Assembly: GCA_033032175.1 (NCBI GenBank)
Contig: CM065320.1
Span: 6,014,001 to 6,078,000, forward strand
Source: Saturnia japonica
Taxonomy: Eukaryota > Arthropoda > Insecta > Lepidoptera > Saturniidae
Length of the DNA: 64,000 bases
Reading direction: 5' to 3'
Numbering within the stretch: the first letter of the stretch is position 1; every line of letters begins with the position of its first letter. The notes under the pieces are model-generated. The model searched no databases, was not told the DNA's origin, and saw only the letters and a list, made by a program, of their open reading frames with translations. Positions 33,914 through 46,850 of the stretch are shown here, piece by piece. The translations under genes were made by a program, and so were the position numbers.

Positions 33914-34575
33914 TACAGTGTAAACTCTTTATAACGAAACTCAAGGGACTGAGCATTTTTTGTCGTTATAGAGAGTTATCGTTATATGGAGTGAACAAAA
34001 AAACAACCAAATTAACAAGAATTTTTAATATGTATGTCTTAGATAATAAATGCTTATAAATTATTGTTTACACATATAGTCTGATAACTTTGTCTGACGT
34101 TTTTTGCTATGCCAGTACTTGTTTTGTATTATTTTATGTATTCTATTCATATCTAATCTAACACTAATCGCTTTCCGTTTACAGGCCATGTTAACAGTTT
34201 CAAAGTAGGTTTACGACTGATAATACGATAGGTACCCAGTATGCTTTGTCGAAGACCATCACTTCCGAGAAAACAATGCGTCATACTGCACTTGTTCAAG
34301 GCAATTAAGAATAACGAAAGCTAGACCGACCTCGGATGTTTCGGAGCTTCAAAGTCTTTTGTTACCTGATAACATAACATAAACAATAATACCGATAATA
34401 AATATTTACTGTCTAAAAATATGAACACATTTCTTCGTAATAGAGAATGGCGTATCGCTATAAAGAGTGTTTCATTATGTGGGTTTTAACGCAAACCAAC
34501 CAAGTTGGGCTCACTTCAACGTTATAGGGAGTTTATCGTTATAAAGGATAACGTTATAAAGAGTTTACGCTGTAT
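33914..34575. mobile_element. Pogo/Tc1-like non-autonomous DNA transposon
   Basis: The ends CAGTGTAAACTCTTTATAACG (33916) and its mirror CGTTATAAAGAGTTTACGCTG (to 34573) are inverted and sit between TA repeats. Subterminal 'cgttata' motifs recur inward from both ends, as in pogo/Tigger elements. The interior has no transposase. Confidence 0.75.
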
Positions 34576-34599
34576 ATATCATAACGAGAAGTGTACGAT

Positions 34600-36060
34600 T
34601 ATGTAGTAGTGTGTACTAATTCCAATTGCGAATACTCTCCATGCAAATTGATAGATGGTCTATTTTTTATCGGTTACGGAGATGACCTATTTTCCAAGCC
34701 ATAACCAGATCACTTTAAGTACAATTTTACTAAATGTAACTGGCCTCGTCGGGAGTAAAGTTTTAATGGTTCAATGGTAACGCACTCAAACATCACCGCA
34801 TTGAATGACGTAGGCTCGAATCTTACAAAATTAAATAATAGCCCTTTGTCTAGGTAGGTACAACGAGATTGTCTTTCGGCGTCTTTTGTATTAGTTAACG
34901 CTTTCACGTTAGATGAATTTCATTATTTGACAAATTGATATTTAAAAAAAGTTATTAATAATCAACACTATCATTGAATAGATTTGTTTTTGCTTGAAAT
35001 TTTCATTCGAATCTTGGCGCATCTGGCGCATAGAGCAACTGCTCCTTCCGCTCTACCCCAGAGCCGGTTTACAATGGCATGACAAACTAATAAATGCTCA
35101 TATTGTTGTGAATGAAAGTAGCAGCTATCAATCTGTTCTAGGCCGAAGTAGAAAACTACCTACAGTATCAAACATTTTTATATGCAATGGATTTCCACAA
35201 AAAGTAGATAACGCCCATCAAAATGCGAGGTTAGTAAAATTAAAACTTAAGTTTCTTTTATAGTTTAATTATTTATTGAACGTACCTAAAGTATATTTTT
35301 GAATTATTTCATGATAAGAATTTGCTGAAAAACACAATGATGAACAGCAACAAAAATTTGAATTATATTATACTTTACTATCGATGAAACCTACCTTAAC
35401 CTTACAGGCTACTTACCCGATACTAAATAAATTGATCACTAACATTACATCAGTACTGGCCCGAGGCAAAATTTATCAAGATGAGGCGACATCCAATTAT
35501 GGTGTCTCTTTGCCCCCTAATACACTGTGCCGTAATATATATATATACCAGTTTTACTTGAACTTACGGAACTTAATCAGAATCACATACTAACCACTCG
35601 TAAGACATTAAAAAATATTGTTTCAGGTTAGGAAATCGTAACTAATTAATAATTATTGCAGGGTGGTAGTTGGGGCTCTCGTGCGCATACTGAATCAATC
35701 GCATATACAATCTCAATTTACCCAAATGAAAAATTAAATAAATAAACGATTATTTTTTTACGATTTGGAATTTTTAAGCTTTTATGAATAAACAAATATA
35801 ATTATAGACATATTGCCAACTCGCGACTTAGCAAAAACATTGCAAAAGTATTAAAATTGATGGATTTATTTTAATATGTAGGTATATATATATGTATATA
35901 TTACTTATATTTTATGAAATAATAATGCTAACGATGCTACCTACCTATATAATACGCAATATAACACTGGAAAATTGGCGCCACGTCAAAAATTCGTTAT
36001 ATCATAGTATCTCTGATTATATGCATTTCAGTAAATTTAATAGTACTCTAGGTAATGTAT
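34600..36060. other. AT-rich intergenic DNA
   Basis: ORFs near 34994 and 35384 have no recognisable motif. No gene is supported. Confidence 0.4.
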
Positions 36061-36065
36061 TTAAT

Positions 36066-36500
36066 ACTAGCTGTACACCGCGGATTCGCTCACGTGAAAT
36101 ATAGAATGCCGTCAATCGGGCACACGCGCGAATCTTGCTACACCCGCTCACAGTTATTATAAAGACAAAAATGCATACTGTGAATGATCCTTAGAAGATA
36201 GATATATGCTCCAACTAACTTTTTGTAGGTCTTTTTAATATCTACAATGATCTAGTACATCAATTTGACATATCTCTTACGCTTTACTCAGCGTAAGCCA
36301 TTTAAGCGCCCGAACTGATTCATCATGACCAGTTTTATTTATTTCTTTTTTAAAAATAAAAGTAGCCTAAGTTACTCTTTATGACATCAGCTATCTGCCA
36401 GTGAATATCCTGTCAAAATCGGTCTAACCGTTTCGGAGATTATCCGGATCGAACAGACGGAAAGACAGACAAAATTTAAAAAATTGTTGTTTTGTTATTG
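36066..36500 (+). repeat. Interspersed retroposon copy
   Basis: Head CTAGCTGTACACCGCGGATT, middle 'agccatttaagcgcccgaac', tail 'aaaatcggtctaaccgtttc...gacagacaaaat'. Same family as 39803-40340. Confidence 0.65.
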
Positions 36501-36539
36501 GTATCGTATATTATACTTTCATATGCAATTAGTAAAAAG

Positions 36540-37370
36540 CAGTCATTGTAGAAGATAAACAGACACTTCAGTTTTATTAATTGTATAAATAATAAGCTGT
36601 AAAACTACATACCTACTTACTATATTTAATATTTAAAGTGTTTCGCCAGAGTTAACCAAAAATAAACATATCTCTACAACATCCATAGTAAACTATTCTT
36701 AAAGGTCATTGCAGAGATTTAGGACCTACCTACTTCATCTTCTTTTTATATTGTGGTAACTTTATAAATTATCTGTATGGACATATAATAGACGAACGAA
36801 GCTGTGGCTTTATTAATGCCATTAGGGCATCAAATATACAAAACTAACCTTATATTATACATATATTGTATAAAATATACCTAAACATAGTTAATAACAG
36901 TAAAAAGCACGCTTAGAATTACCTATAATTTGTTTATCTAGATAATTTATTTAACACAGATAAGTCTTAGGTATTAGTTTTAATAAAATGTTAACATTCA
37001 TTATCGTAATTAGTAATTACTTTAATCGAATTTTATTTATTCCCTTTTTGTTTTTTGCATTTCACTCACAGAGAACAGTGTGATCATTGTACAAATGGTT
37101 AATTTATTCATAATAAAAACACCAACAAGATTTACATTGTGACAAATGATAAGATTACCGACAAAAAAGACTCTAAACAAACGCAATCTTAATTAAAGGA
37201 ATTTATGACATGATTACACACGATGAGCAGTGAAAATAATTAATTAAAAAGAGCACAAATGAGTTTGGAACTTCAACAAATTCAAATATCAATATATTCC
37301 ACTTAGAGAAAACATCTGGATAGGTATTTATTTTTCAAGGTTATTCGCGAAGATGTCTAGATCTGACTTT
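36540..37370. other. AT-rich intergenic DNA
   Basis: Nothing recognisable beyond scattered simple sequence. Confidence 0.4.
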
Positions 37371-37379
37371 TTAGATTCA

Positions 37380-37830
37380 ACAATAACAGAAAGCCAAAAT
37401 TAAGTAGCGAATATATTACAACGAGAAGCTCTAGGTAGTTTTAAAGGAATGTTCATTTTAACTCTACTCAATAACTCAGGTGCATACAAGATTCCGTTTA
37501 TCAATTTGTACATGAATGTGAGATCGAGTAACCCTTTGCGATCTTTTAAAATTAAAATACTGAAGTTTGTCTGGGTATGTAAGCAGATTTTTCCTAAAAG
37601 AAAATTATAATTATATCAAATGCCATAAGAACCTCTTTTGAACTCTTTCAATCTTTTTTACATAGATATTATAATGTGTTTCCCCATACGACAATACAAA
37701 ATTACAAACCACTACTTACGAATGAGTTTAGGTAATAGTACAAATCTTTGTATGTGCTACCTTCAAAATATTTACTGTTACGCAATATAAAGCCTAAAAT
37801 TTTATTGACTAAATTACTCTTTTTAAACTT
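37380..37830 (-). pseudogene. Ancient LINE reverse-transcriptase C-terminal relic
   Basis: Read on minus, separate frames give LGFILRNS, VVWGNTL and then LDLTFMYKLINGILYAPELL in order. This is the post-catalytic segment of Jockey/CR1-like insect LINEs. Multiple stops and frame changes show great age. Confidence 0.6.
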
Positions 37831-37839
37831 AATTACCAA

Positions 37840-39200
37840 GTAACCGACAGACCACAACAAATATAAATCTACTCGATCCTAGCGAGAGCCAAACTCGGAA
37901 CTTTGAGCAAAGTTTAAGATTGAGCAAACTTCGATTGCTAGGAGACAGTTAACACTAAAACTATATACCTTGTATGTAGTAAATTTTGATTACACGATTA
38001 CTAAATAATAATTATTATTATAAAATAAGTATTTTTTAAATTAATCATAAGGTATTTTATACGCCATTTTATATACATGAAACGGCGAAAATAAAAAAAT
38101 CCAAACATGAAACTTGATAATATACGAATCGCTGTGCAATTTACGCAAGATTAACATGCATAAACACTACGTATTGAATTCCGTCTTAATTTAACTCTAC
38201 GATAAATATATCGTCCCAAAAATCAATGAATCTTCGTCAAAACGTTTGTAAGATCTCATTCATCAGTACAAGTAAAAAATATTTATGAAAACTTCTAAAA
38301 CATCATGTGTAAATACATTGTTAGCAAATGTGGTGGAGCTGTAACAAAGAGCAATAACCACAAGAAAGTCTTAGTAAGATTAAAAGTTATTTTCGTCGAG
38401 GACGACGATAAGAAACGAAAAATATTTGGTAGATAGACATATATAAATAATAAACTAATATACTTGATTCGTAATGTAGTTTTTAGAGCTTTTTTAAACT
38501 TACAACAATTCCTTGACTCTCTAGTTTAGAACATAAACAAATCTGTAAATTAAAAGTAAATCGTGATATTATGTAGAAAGAAATACAAATAACTATCCAC
38601 AATAAAAAACAAATTCTAAAACCACATTACTGGTATTTATAAATAAAAAAGGATCTTTCTATAATAACAGCATTACTTACAATTCGATCGTCGTTGGCTT
38701 AATACATTTTTTCTTTAAAAATAACTAAACGTGTACTAATTATTTACATATAAAAAATATGAAATCACGTTTAATCGATGTAACGATTTTATATTTTAAT
38801 GATTGGAATTTTAACAATATAATATTCGAAGCTGTCTCGCGAACAGCCAACTCCGTACGCGACCAAAACACGAGTAGTCGACTGATGTGAATATAGGAGT
38901 AAGTATATTGAAATGAATTAATAATATATAGAGTATTTCTGTTTGCTTCCTCCCTTTCTTGAATAATGTGAGTTAAAGTATTTCAATTCTGTATGCCATT
39001 TGTTTATATACAGTATATTGTTAGAAATTATAAAACCTAAACGTACGAATTATAAGGAGTAGGTACACCTACAATCAGGAATATTGCTGAATTTATGTTG
39101 TATTATATATTTACAATTTGTGTTCGTTAAAATATCGTCATATGATATTTGTGTCATAAAAAGAAATATCTTAGTCAAGATGGAATATAATATAGATATC
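37840..39200. other. AT-rich intergenic DNA
   Basis: No coding exon or repeat family recognised. Confidence 0.4.
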
Positions 39201-39214
39201 TAGTCTATACAATT

Positions 39215-39592
39215 AATAAAATTGAAGTGTCTGTTTGTAATGTCAAAATAACAGTTTTTACTAAATGCATATTAAAATATAAATAATAACTATAACAAAA
39301 ATTCAATTTTTAAAATTGTTGTCTATCTGTCTGTTTATTCTGGGTAATATCCGAAACGGTTAGACCGATTTCGACGGGACGTGAAAGTTGATATTATAAG
39401 AAGTAACTTGAGCTATTTTTATTTTAGAAAAATAATTAAAGTTCTGCGCAAATTCGTATTGAATTGATGAAAGACTCTGTGATAATCCGTCATTTTTTAA
39501 GTTAGATCTGAGAAAACTGGTATTTAGCAATTCAATTAGAATTTGATATAACTCAACTATGATGCGAGCGAATCCGCGGGAAAAGTGATAGT
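39215..39592 (-). repeat. Interspersed retroposon copy, inverted
   Basis: The minus-strand head 'cccgcggattcgctcgcatc' is at the right end. The inverted tail with TCTGTCTG and CGAAACGGTTAGACCGATTT is at the left. It faces the next copy at 39803, giving an inverted pair. Confidence 0.65.
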
Positions 39593-39802
39593 TTAGTCAT
39601 ATCTCTAAACTTAATTTTGTAATGGACAACCGACTAAAATTATTAGTTCGTGTGTACCTTCTTCGTATTGTAGTGTTCAAATTATTTTCGTATTAATATA
39701 AAGTTATATAATTTTGTATTTTTAATTGGCAATAGGGGTTATTTTAACTGTTAACATGAATTATGAAAATTACATTTCTGTTACCGTAGTATTATATATG
39801 CA

Positions 39803-40340
39803 CACTAGCTGTGCCCGCGGTTGTGCTCGCATGAACTACAGAATGCCGTGGATCGGGCAAACGTGCTACCCCCGTTCCCGGTTATTTTAAAGACAAAATC
39901 CATAGAAAATAGACACATACTCTCTTTGAATTTTTTTTAAGTCTTTAAAAGCTCTACAATTATGTAGTACATCAATTCGATATATTTCTTATGGTTTACT
40001 CAGCGTAAGCCATTTAAGCGCCCGAATTAATTCACCATGACCAGTTTTTTATTATTTGCCCAGAACCCTAATTCTTTTTCTGAAATAAAAGTAGCCTAAG
40101 TTATTCCTTATATATAACATCAGCTATCTGCCAGTGAAAGTCCCGTGAAATACAGTCCAACTGATTCGGAGACACGAACACACATTTTTTTTAATTTTTT
40201 ATTTTGATTGCACAAACAGACAGACAGGCAAAAATTATAAAAATTGGTATTTTGTTATAGGTATATACTTGCATATGCATTTAGTAAAAAACAATTTTGA
40301 CGTTACAAACAGACACTTTTATTAAATTTATAGATAAAGA
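39803..40340 (+). repeat. Interspersed retroposon copy
   Basis: The best-preserved member. Head CTAGCTGTGCCCGCGG, then the middle block, then a tail with 'acagacagacaggcaaaaat' and a final 'acagacacttttattaaatt'. Confidence 0.7.
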
Positions 40341-40394
40341 TATGTATATAAGTTAGAATTATGATTTATTATAGGAAACAATAAACTTATGTTT

Positions 40395-40610
40395 GCATAC
40401 ACATTGTACAACATAGAAGAGATCGTGGTAGGGCATCCTGGCCTAGCCTACCACACTCAAGTTGGAAATATACCGCCATGCACCTATAGGTGTGTTTCGG
40501 CTGGTGCACTTGAGCCACTCCTCCGACTAGGCTTAGCGTATTATAATATTGAACTAGATCGTCACTTACCATCAGGTGAGGTTGTGGCCAAATACTAAAT
40601 ATAAATTTAT
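40395..40610 (-). repeat. SINE-like repeat end
   Basis: 'cacttaccatcaggtgaggttgtggcc' is the inverted form of the 'ctgatggtaagcg' motif at 7715 and 43445. The ORFs on both strands here are incidental. Confidence 0.45.
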
Positions 40611-40779
40611 ATAGTGCCATGACGATGCTCCAATGCTTTTTTCATAAATGTAATACTATTGAGTAAGCAAATTCTTGTTTATGTTGTAATTTCTCGGAAA
40701 CGGCTCCAACGATTTGATTGAAAATTTGTATTTAGATAATGTTTTAGATTCCAAATTTACCTAGATAAGTGTTTTTCTT

Positions 40780-41300
40780 TTTTAGGGTTCCATACCTCAA
40801 AAGGAAAAACGGAACCCTTATAGGATCACTTCGTTGTCCGTATGCCTCAGGTCTGCAATCCCTTGGAGCTGTGAAAAAATCAAACTTCTAAGTCAACACA
40901 ACCAAAAGATACGGTCGTTTATGCCGCTTATTTTAACACTCGCAAAGGGGATAAAAACCTATAGGGTATTTCCAGTTGACCTGGAATCATAAAATTTGGC
41001 AAAAAGCAATCCGCAAGAAGCAAAAAAAAAAATCCGAAAACCGCAAATTTGTAAGTACAACATAAATAAAAATGCTATTTCAAACTTATTTGCAGTTGGT
41101 ATACTGACCACAGCATATATCGATGCATGGGAACAACAGTCTTCCAACGGCAAAGTTAAGTTTGTCTCTCAATATAGTTTCTCTTCCAGCGTTAGGTACT
41201 TTCTTCAGTAATGTTACCTAATTATTTTGGTGAATGTGCCTGTATAATTACGGAACCGTGGGTGCGCGAATCTGACTCGCACTTGGCGGGATTTTTTCTG
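40780..41300 (+). repeat. Interspersed repeat with AGGGTTCC/GGAACCCT fold-back head
   Basis: Starts 'tagggttccatacctcaaaa' with a near inverted copy ('ggaacccttataggatcac') and ends 'acggaaccgtgggtgcgcga...ctcgcacttggc'. I recognise this head-and-tail pair from insect genomes but cannot name its class with certainty. Confidence 0.5.
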
Positions 41301-41663
41301 TAAGACACAGAGTGTGGCCCAGTCGTCGAGATATTTAGTTATAATAAGAACTAAGAGCCTTCTAAAATTACCCTGTTATACTGCTTATTTTTAGACATCA
41401 GCCAAAAAAGATGGATATCAATTATAAAAGAACAACATAATAGGCATAACCGAAATTCTGCTTATATTGTTCTTGAAAAAAAAAGTTATTATGCGCCTAG
41501 TTTTCAAGGTGGAAACAGGAAAATACAAAATAATGATATAGTATATTTTACACCGGTATAATCAGTTCGAACTGCAGCGGTCTCTTTTGCGCAATATTCC
41601 GCCTATACTCGGTTGTTCGATCGCAACGCGATATATAATAGCTTTCTTTTAAAACCTATTCAT

Positions 41664-41740
41664 TTCCAAGTTCGGTGAAGCTATAAAAGTCGTAGCGGCT
41701 TCAGGGCGCCTAAGGCTAACAGTATAGTCAGATCTAAAAA
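41664..41740 (+). mobile_element. Jockey terminal fragment with 12-bp duplication
   Basis: AAACCTATTCAT occurs at 41652-41663 and 41741-41752. Between them is only the 77-bp terminal module with an A-tail, a minimal 5'-truncated insertion. Confidence 0.85.
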
Positions 41741-41979
41741 AAACCTATTCATCAAAAGTATGGCCGACTGCGATTCCTCTTAAAATTTTTTTAAAGCCTG
41801 TGATAGAAGTAGTGATCGGGCTTATGCATTAGATAACAAAATATGTTAGATGTTTATCTCTACACTTTATCGATATCAAGGGCGAATATTTCAATAATGA
41901 AAACGATCACGAGGGTTTTGTTTATAATGTTTAATCTGACATGACAGGTAAAATGTCTATAATGATTTGAAGTGTTATT

Positions 41980-43052
41980 AGGATTAAAAGTACAATATAT
42001 TTTTTATTAGATATGTATGCTTTTTAAAAGTTGTTTACCGCTGTTTTTCATTTGTTTTTCTTTCTGTAAAAATGAGTGTACCTAATGAAGAAATTCGATA
42101 CATTTTAAAATATTGTTACAAAAAGGCAAAAATGCAACTCAAGCTGCGAAAAAAAATCGTGATGTTTATGGACCTAATGCAGTGTCAGTAAGAGTAGCGC
42201 AAAGTTGGTTCAAACCTTTTCAGTCCGGAAATTTTGATGTTAAAGATGCACCTATCTCTGGTCGCCCTGTTACGAATAAAATGGACGCCATTTTTGAAAA
42301 AGTGGAGCAAGGTCGGCATGTCAGTAGTTACGATGTAGCTGAAGAACTGGAATTTGACCACAATATGGATTAATTATTGAGACGTAATGAAACCGAGCCG
42401 TTTTTGAAGAGATTGATAACTGGCGATGAAAAGTGGATCACGTACGACAAGAACATGCGAAAAAGGTCATGATCTAAGGTCGGCCATGCTTCACAGACTG
42501 TGACTAAACCTGGGATAACTCGAAATAAGGTGATGCTGTGTGTATGGTGGAACTGGAAGGGCATTGTTCATTATGAGGTTTTACCACCCGGCAAAACCTT
42601 CGATTCGGATCTCTATTGCCAACAACTGATGAGATTAAAGGAAGCGGTTGAAAGAAAGCGGCCTGAATTGAACAACAGGTAGGGTGTGGTCTTTCATAAC
42701 GATAACGCTAGACCATCTTTAGCCATTCAGCAAAAATTAAGAGAGTTTGGCTGGGAGGTATTAGTGCATCCACCATATAGCCCTGACATTCCACCTCTAA
42801 ATTATCACCTGTTTCGGTCTCTTCAAAATTCTTTAGGTTTTGTAAGATTATCATCAAGAAAGGACTGCCAAAACTATATGTCGCGTTTTTTTGATTAGAG
42901 GTCCCAAAGTTTCTACAGCAACGGGATCATGTCTCTACATACAAAATAGCAGAAAGTCATCGAACAAAACGGCATATATATATTGTAAATAAAAAAAAAA
43001 AAATCTTGAGTTTTCATATAAAAATGCGAAGAAACTTTTTCCCCGACCTATT
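41980..43052 (+). pseudogene. Mariner transposase pseudogene (copy 2)
   Basis: Same subfamily as 10806-11890, opposite orientation. The right terminus (ACTTTTTCCCCGACCTA at 43052) mirrors that of copy 1. The protein starts MSVPNEEIRYILKY at 42072 and is frameshifted near 42113. It shares copy 1's stop after FDHNMD, the missing linker before LLRRNETEPF, and the RS*SK stop. It also has a stop after NNR (42680), HHD changed to HND, two residues lost after NARP, and the third catalytic Asp replaced by Asn (LNYHLF). Confidence 0.88.
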
Positions 43053-43439
43053 AGATTAGCGTCAACGGAGTCGTGGCGATTGCTAATATATTATAAAGCT
43101 ACTCGGCACGAATAGAAAAACAGATAAGTAGGTAAAGATATAATTATATTATCTATTAAAATTTATCATTACGACCTTCTTCGTAACTTTACCTCGCTGA
43201 CAGTCGATTCGAAGGCCTGACATTAATAGGAGTACTACCACTTACCTCAAAACGGCCTTCATTTTATAATTATGCTTAACGAGGTGGTCTCTTTTAATGG
43301 TATAAAGTTACTAAACAATCGAATAATGAGTGGGTAATGTCAAATCGATTAGTTAGATGTCCTTGCGATAAAGCGAGATATGATAAATTGATAAGCTTAC
43401 CACATGTACTTACTCCACGCTATATAACAATGACTACGA

Positions 43440-43800
43440 CTGGTGTTAAGCGATTGCTGTAGCCTATGGACGCCTGCAACATCAGGGGCTAGCCAGATTG
43501 CTTTTATACAATCATTAACGCTAATAGAAAACGAAGAAATATATGCAATTGACATATTTCAACGTTAAATCATGATTAATTTGTCAGTTCTATAAATTTT
43601 TTCGTTTTCTTTAAGCGTTAACGATATTAGAAAGGTAATTTAGTTAGGCCCTCAGTGGTATCACTAGCGCGTTGTTGATCTTGAATCCTCCTTAGCCAAG
43701 GAGATCTGGAAACCCTACTCATCGCAGAAATGCAACACAAGGTTACTTGGCTGCGATCTTCTCTAAGGTGGACGTATTCCACCAGTCAGGTTGCCCCAAG
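43440..43800 (+). repeat. SINE-like repeat interrupted by a MITE
   Basis: Left part 'gttaagcgattgctgtagcc..ggacgcctgcaac' and right part 'cactagcgcgttgttgatc...ggagatctggaaac' match 7690-7870 when the insertion 43516-43617 is removed. Confidence 0.6.
43516..43617. mobile_element. PiggyBac-type MITE with TTAA ends
   Basis: TTAACGCT...GAAAACGAA at the left is mirrored by TTCGTTTTCTTTAAGCGTTAA at the right. TTAA at both ends is the piggyBac target and hallmark. About 100 bp with no coding capacity, nested in a SINE-like repeat. Confidence 0.65.
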
Positions 43801-43999
43801 TAGAGAGAAACTTCCAAAGAGATTTCTATTAGCCAGAGCTATATTTTGTCAGTTTAAAGCACAGACTTCGTTCATTTATATATAACTTCTTTTATTTTAA
43901 ATATGATTAAGGAACTTCTTCTGTATGTTGCATAAAACGTACAGATTTCGGTATATATATATATTTAAATCAAGTCCACCTTCATTTTAATCTTGGTAT

Positions 44000-45775
44000 A
44001 CCTATAGGTATTCAACGTGTTAATAAAAAGTAGAACGAAAGTAGAAACGAAAAGTAGAAGCGTAATGTCAATGATTTTGAAAACAGATGAAGACGAGAAC
44101 TTGGCAAGAAACGAGACGAAATAAAAAATAATAAACCGCCTGTAAACATTATTTATGATTACATAATTGATGTCCTAACGTGCACACATTGTGGGAGTAT
44201 TTCACTGCTAAAATAGGATGTATTAGCCACATTAGAGCTAAACACAAAAGCTTAGTAATCCATATTAAAGTAGATTAAGTCGCTGTACCTGAAATTGGCA
44301 AGGATGATTACACAAAAAGTAAATTTGCATCGGTATACTGACGGCACGAATGGTTATGGACCGTTATGGTAGATTATCATTCTCATTCAAGGAATGGAAA
44401 TGAATGAATGAAAGGGGATTTTTTTACAAGAATATTAATTTACCTTTTCGGATCGACTACCTTCATCATTGTTTTAGACCAAAAAACCGAGGCTTTATCA
44501 CCATTTCAGCTAGTTTATAAGTAAGTAGTTTCTTAGGGACACTGGAAGTGGAATGCATTAAGAGTGTAGATTGCTCGCGGTCCGCGGGCTTAGCAACCTC
44601 TGGATTTTACGCGGTTGGCTAGATCCTCAAAAATAATAAGTTGATAATTAATTATGTGTTCGATCAAATCGGCTGCAGATATTACCTGTATAAATTTGGA
44701 ATCCATTGAAGTTTGAGAGGGGCTTTACCCACACGTAGGTTGATTTAAGCCCGGAAGATTGATATTAAATATCAACAGTTTGATTTATGTAGAAAGGCTA
44801 CCTAGCCTTTCACCTGCTGCACCTGCCCATTGTGAAAACCTCGAACAGGGATGAATGTATGACGGTGTAAACAGTCAGGTAGATTGATATTGCAGAATCT
44901 ACTCAAGTATAGCTACTATATGGTAATGAAATCGTATAAAATGCTATCAATTAACTTTATTAAACCATTAAACAGTGGACCATTTACTAATATGCAGCGG
45001 ATAAGCAAAATTGCTTACGTTTTACAGTCCTTTAACTATATAGTAATATAGAGCTGTAAATACAATTTCTTACAAAGTAAAATAAACATAACCATAAACT
45101 AAAACTCACTCCCGATTTTTCTATCTTCATATGTTACCAAAATTTAAACAAAGTGTAATTTCTTTCGCCTCTAATTTAGACTTATAAACGCAAATACATA
45201 CTATTTAAGTACCTATATTTTTAGTGATATGAAGTAGCAAACAGGAATGTAGTTCACCCGATGTTAAATGATCAGTGATCACTGCGGTCTATAGGTATTT
45301 ATAACCTACCTCAAAAAGGACTTCTTTTTGTAGGTACTTAATTTTTTTTGGACATAGTGTGTACATATGTTTTTGTATATATTTACTACTATTTTATTTA
45401 TTTTGTATTCTATTTATGTATTTACATTCTTTTAATGTTCTAGTTGCACTAACAACGATAATATTTTTTCCCACAATACCACTGGCTAACTGAAAGAAAC
45501 TGCTTAGATAAGCTCACAAGAAAACAAACTAAAGAAGTCCAATAAAATTAATAATCATTCATTCATTCTAAATGAGGCCAGTCAATAATAGGTTACTAGT
45601 CCTGAGGGTTGGGTTAGAACGGCTTGTGCGCTTGTTCGTGTTGTCAACCATGCACCAAACCATACCCTTTCCGGAATACAGCAGCGCGAGTACCACTACT
45701 GCTTTGCGACAGAAACGCGTAAACCATTTCTACATTTCAGGTTTTACAATCATTCTTACTTGGCTATGTAACATT
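44000..45775. other. AT-rich intergenic DNA
   Basis: Low-complexity pieces only. A LINE-like A/T-rich tail may lie at 45380-45570, ending in CATTCATTCATT. No gene is supported. Confidence 0.4.
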
Positions 45776-45779
45776 ATAT

Positions 45780-46010
45780 ACTAGCTGTGCCCGTGACTTC
45801 GCTTGCGTGCACGACAGAAATATACGTAATGCTTACAAAAAATCATATAGTTTTTTAAAACTTTAACAAATTTTCATTGAATTAAGATATCTTGATAATT
45901 TTATTTTTTGATAAGGAATTTATATCAAAGAGGTAAAACAACAAAATATATAAAAATCTATTTAGTAGTTTTTGCGTGATGCGCGCACAATGATAAACTT
46001 CAATTTTGTT
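45780..46010 (+). repeat. Interspersed retroposon head, variant
   Basis: Begins CTAGCTGTGCCCGTGACTTC like the copies above, but the downstream part differs ('aaaatatataaaaatctatttagtagtttttgcgtgat' type). A different subfamily. Confidence 0.5.
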
Positions 46011-46249
46011 TTTTAATAATAGCTAGGCACATTGTCCCTCAGGCCTGCATAAATATCCCTCACGTTAAGTTTAAAGGACCCGATGTCGTAAGAAGGAGGG
46101 AACACACTGGCCGGTACAAGAATTCACAGTTTCATGGTCCGACAAAAATAAGTCACAGAGAAATTTTTAGTTTGTACCGAGATGGAGGATATCGTAAAAC
46201 TGTGTTCGCGAAGCCGAATTTATATAGATAGAAGATAATACAATCTAAA

Positions 46250-46850
46250 ATAAACGGTGACCACAGAGAGATTTTCAATTCATCGCCGAACCAAACCAAA
46301 AGAGAATCACTGTGACTGGTTTATTACCATATGCATAGTGCTCGCGAAACTGCAGGTGCAGATTGCTAATACCCCATTTCATTATTGGTTGGTTTATTAT
46401 TGGTGTTATACGTGGTGTATGATGGTTGTGATCCAGTCGGATACAATTTTCGTCTACCACTGAATAAGTTTGGACATCATAGGAAAAAAGTTAATTCACC
46501 TAACTGTGAAATGTGTGGAAACATATATTTTGTTCAACACTTGTTGGTGGAATGTGTTAGGTATGAAATAATCAGAAGTCGTTTAATTTTAAGTTTAGGG
46601 TTATGTTCTTTAGATGTAGATATTTTCCACAGTATACTAATGGAACTGACTTCTGGTTCGGTTGATATGCTGTGTAACTTTATTATTAAAGCAGTTATAG
46701 TACAGAAGATAAAAGTATGTCGTTTTTTAAAATTTAGTTAATAGTTTTATTTACTGTGGATATTTATATATTTTTGTTGAATTTGGATATACTCTGATGG
46801 GGCTGGCATACACCAAGAGTAAATGCCCTTTAAAAAAAGAGAAAAAAATT
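46250..46850 (+). pseudogene. LINE C-terminal zinc-knuckle fragment and 3' UTR
   Basis: The open frame contains FGHHRKKVNSPNCEMCG and FVQHLLVECVRYE, a CX2CX7HX4C motif. This is the C-terminal cysteine-rich end that follows RNase H in R1/Jockey-related LINEs. It continues to KFS* at 46741 and a 3' UTR ending 'gggctggcatacaccaagag' plus an A-rich tail. 5'-truncated. The upstream 130 bp is degenerate in frame. Confidence 0.7.

Noticed and set aside
40387..40620. Opposed ORFs on both strands
   Set aside because: Both lie in a SINE-like repeat end and neither has protein character.
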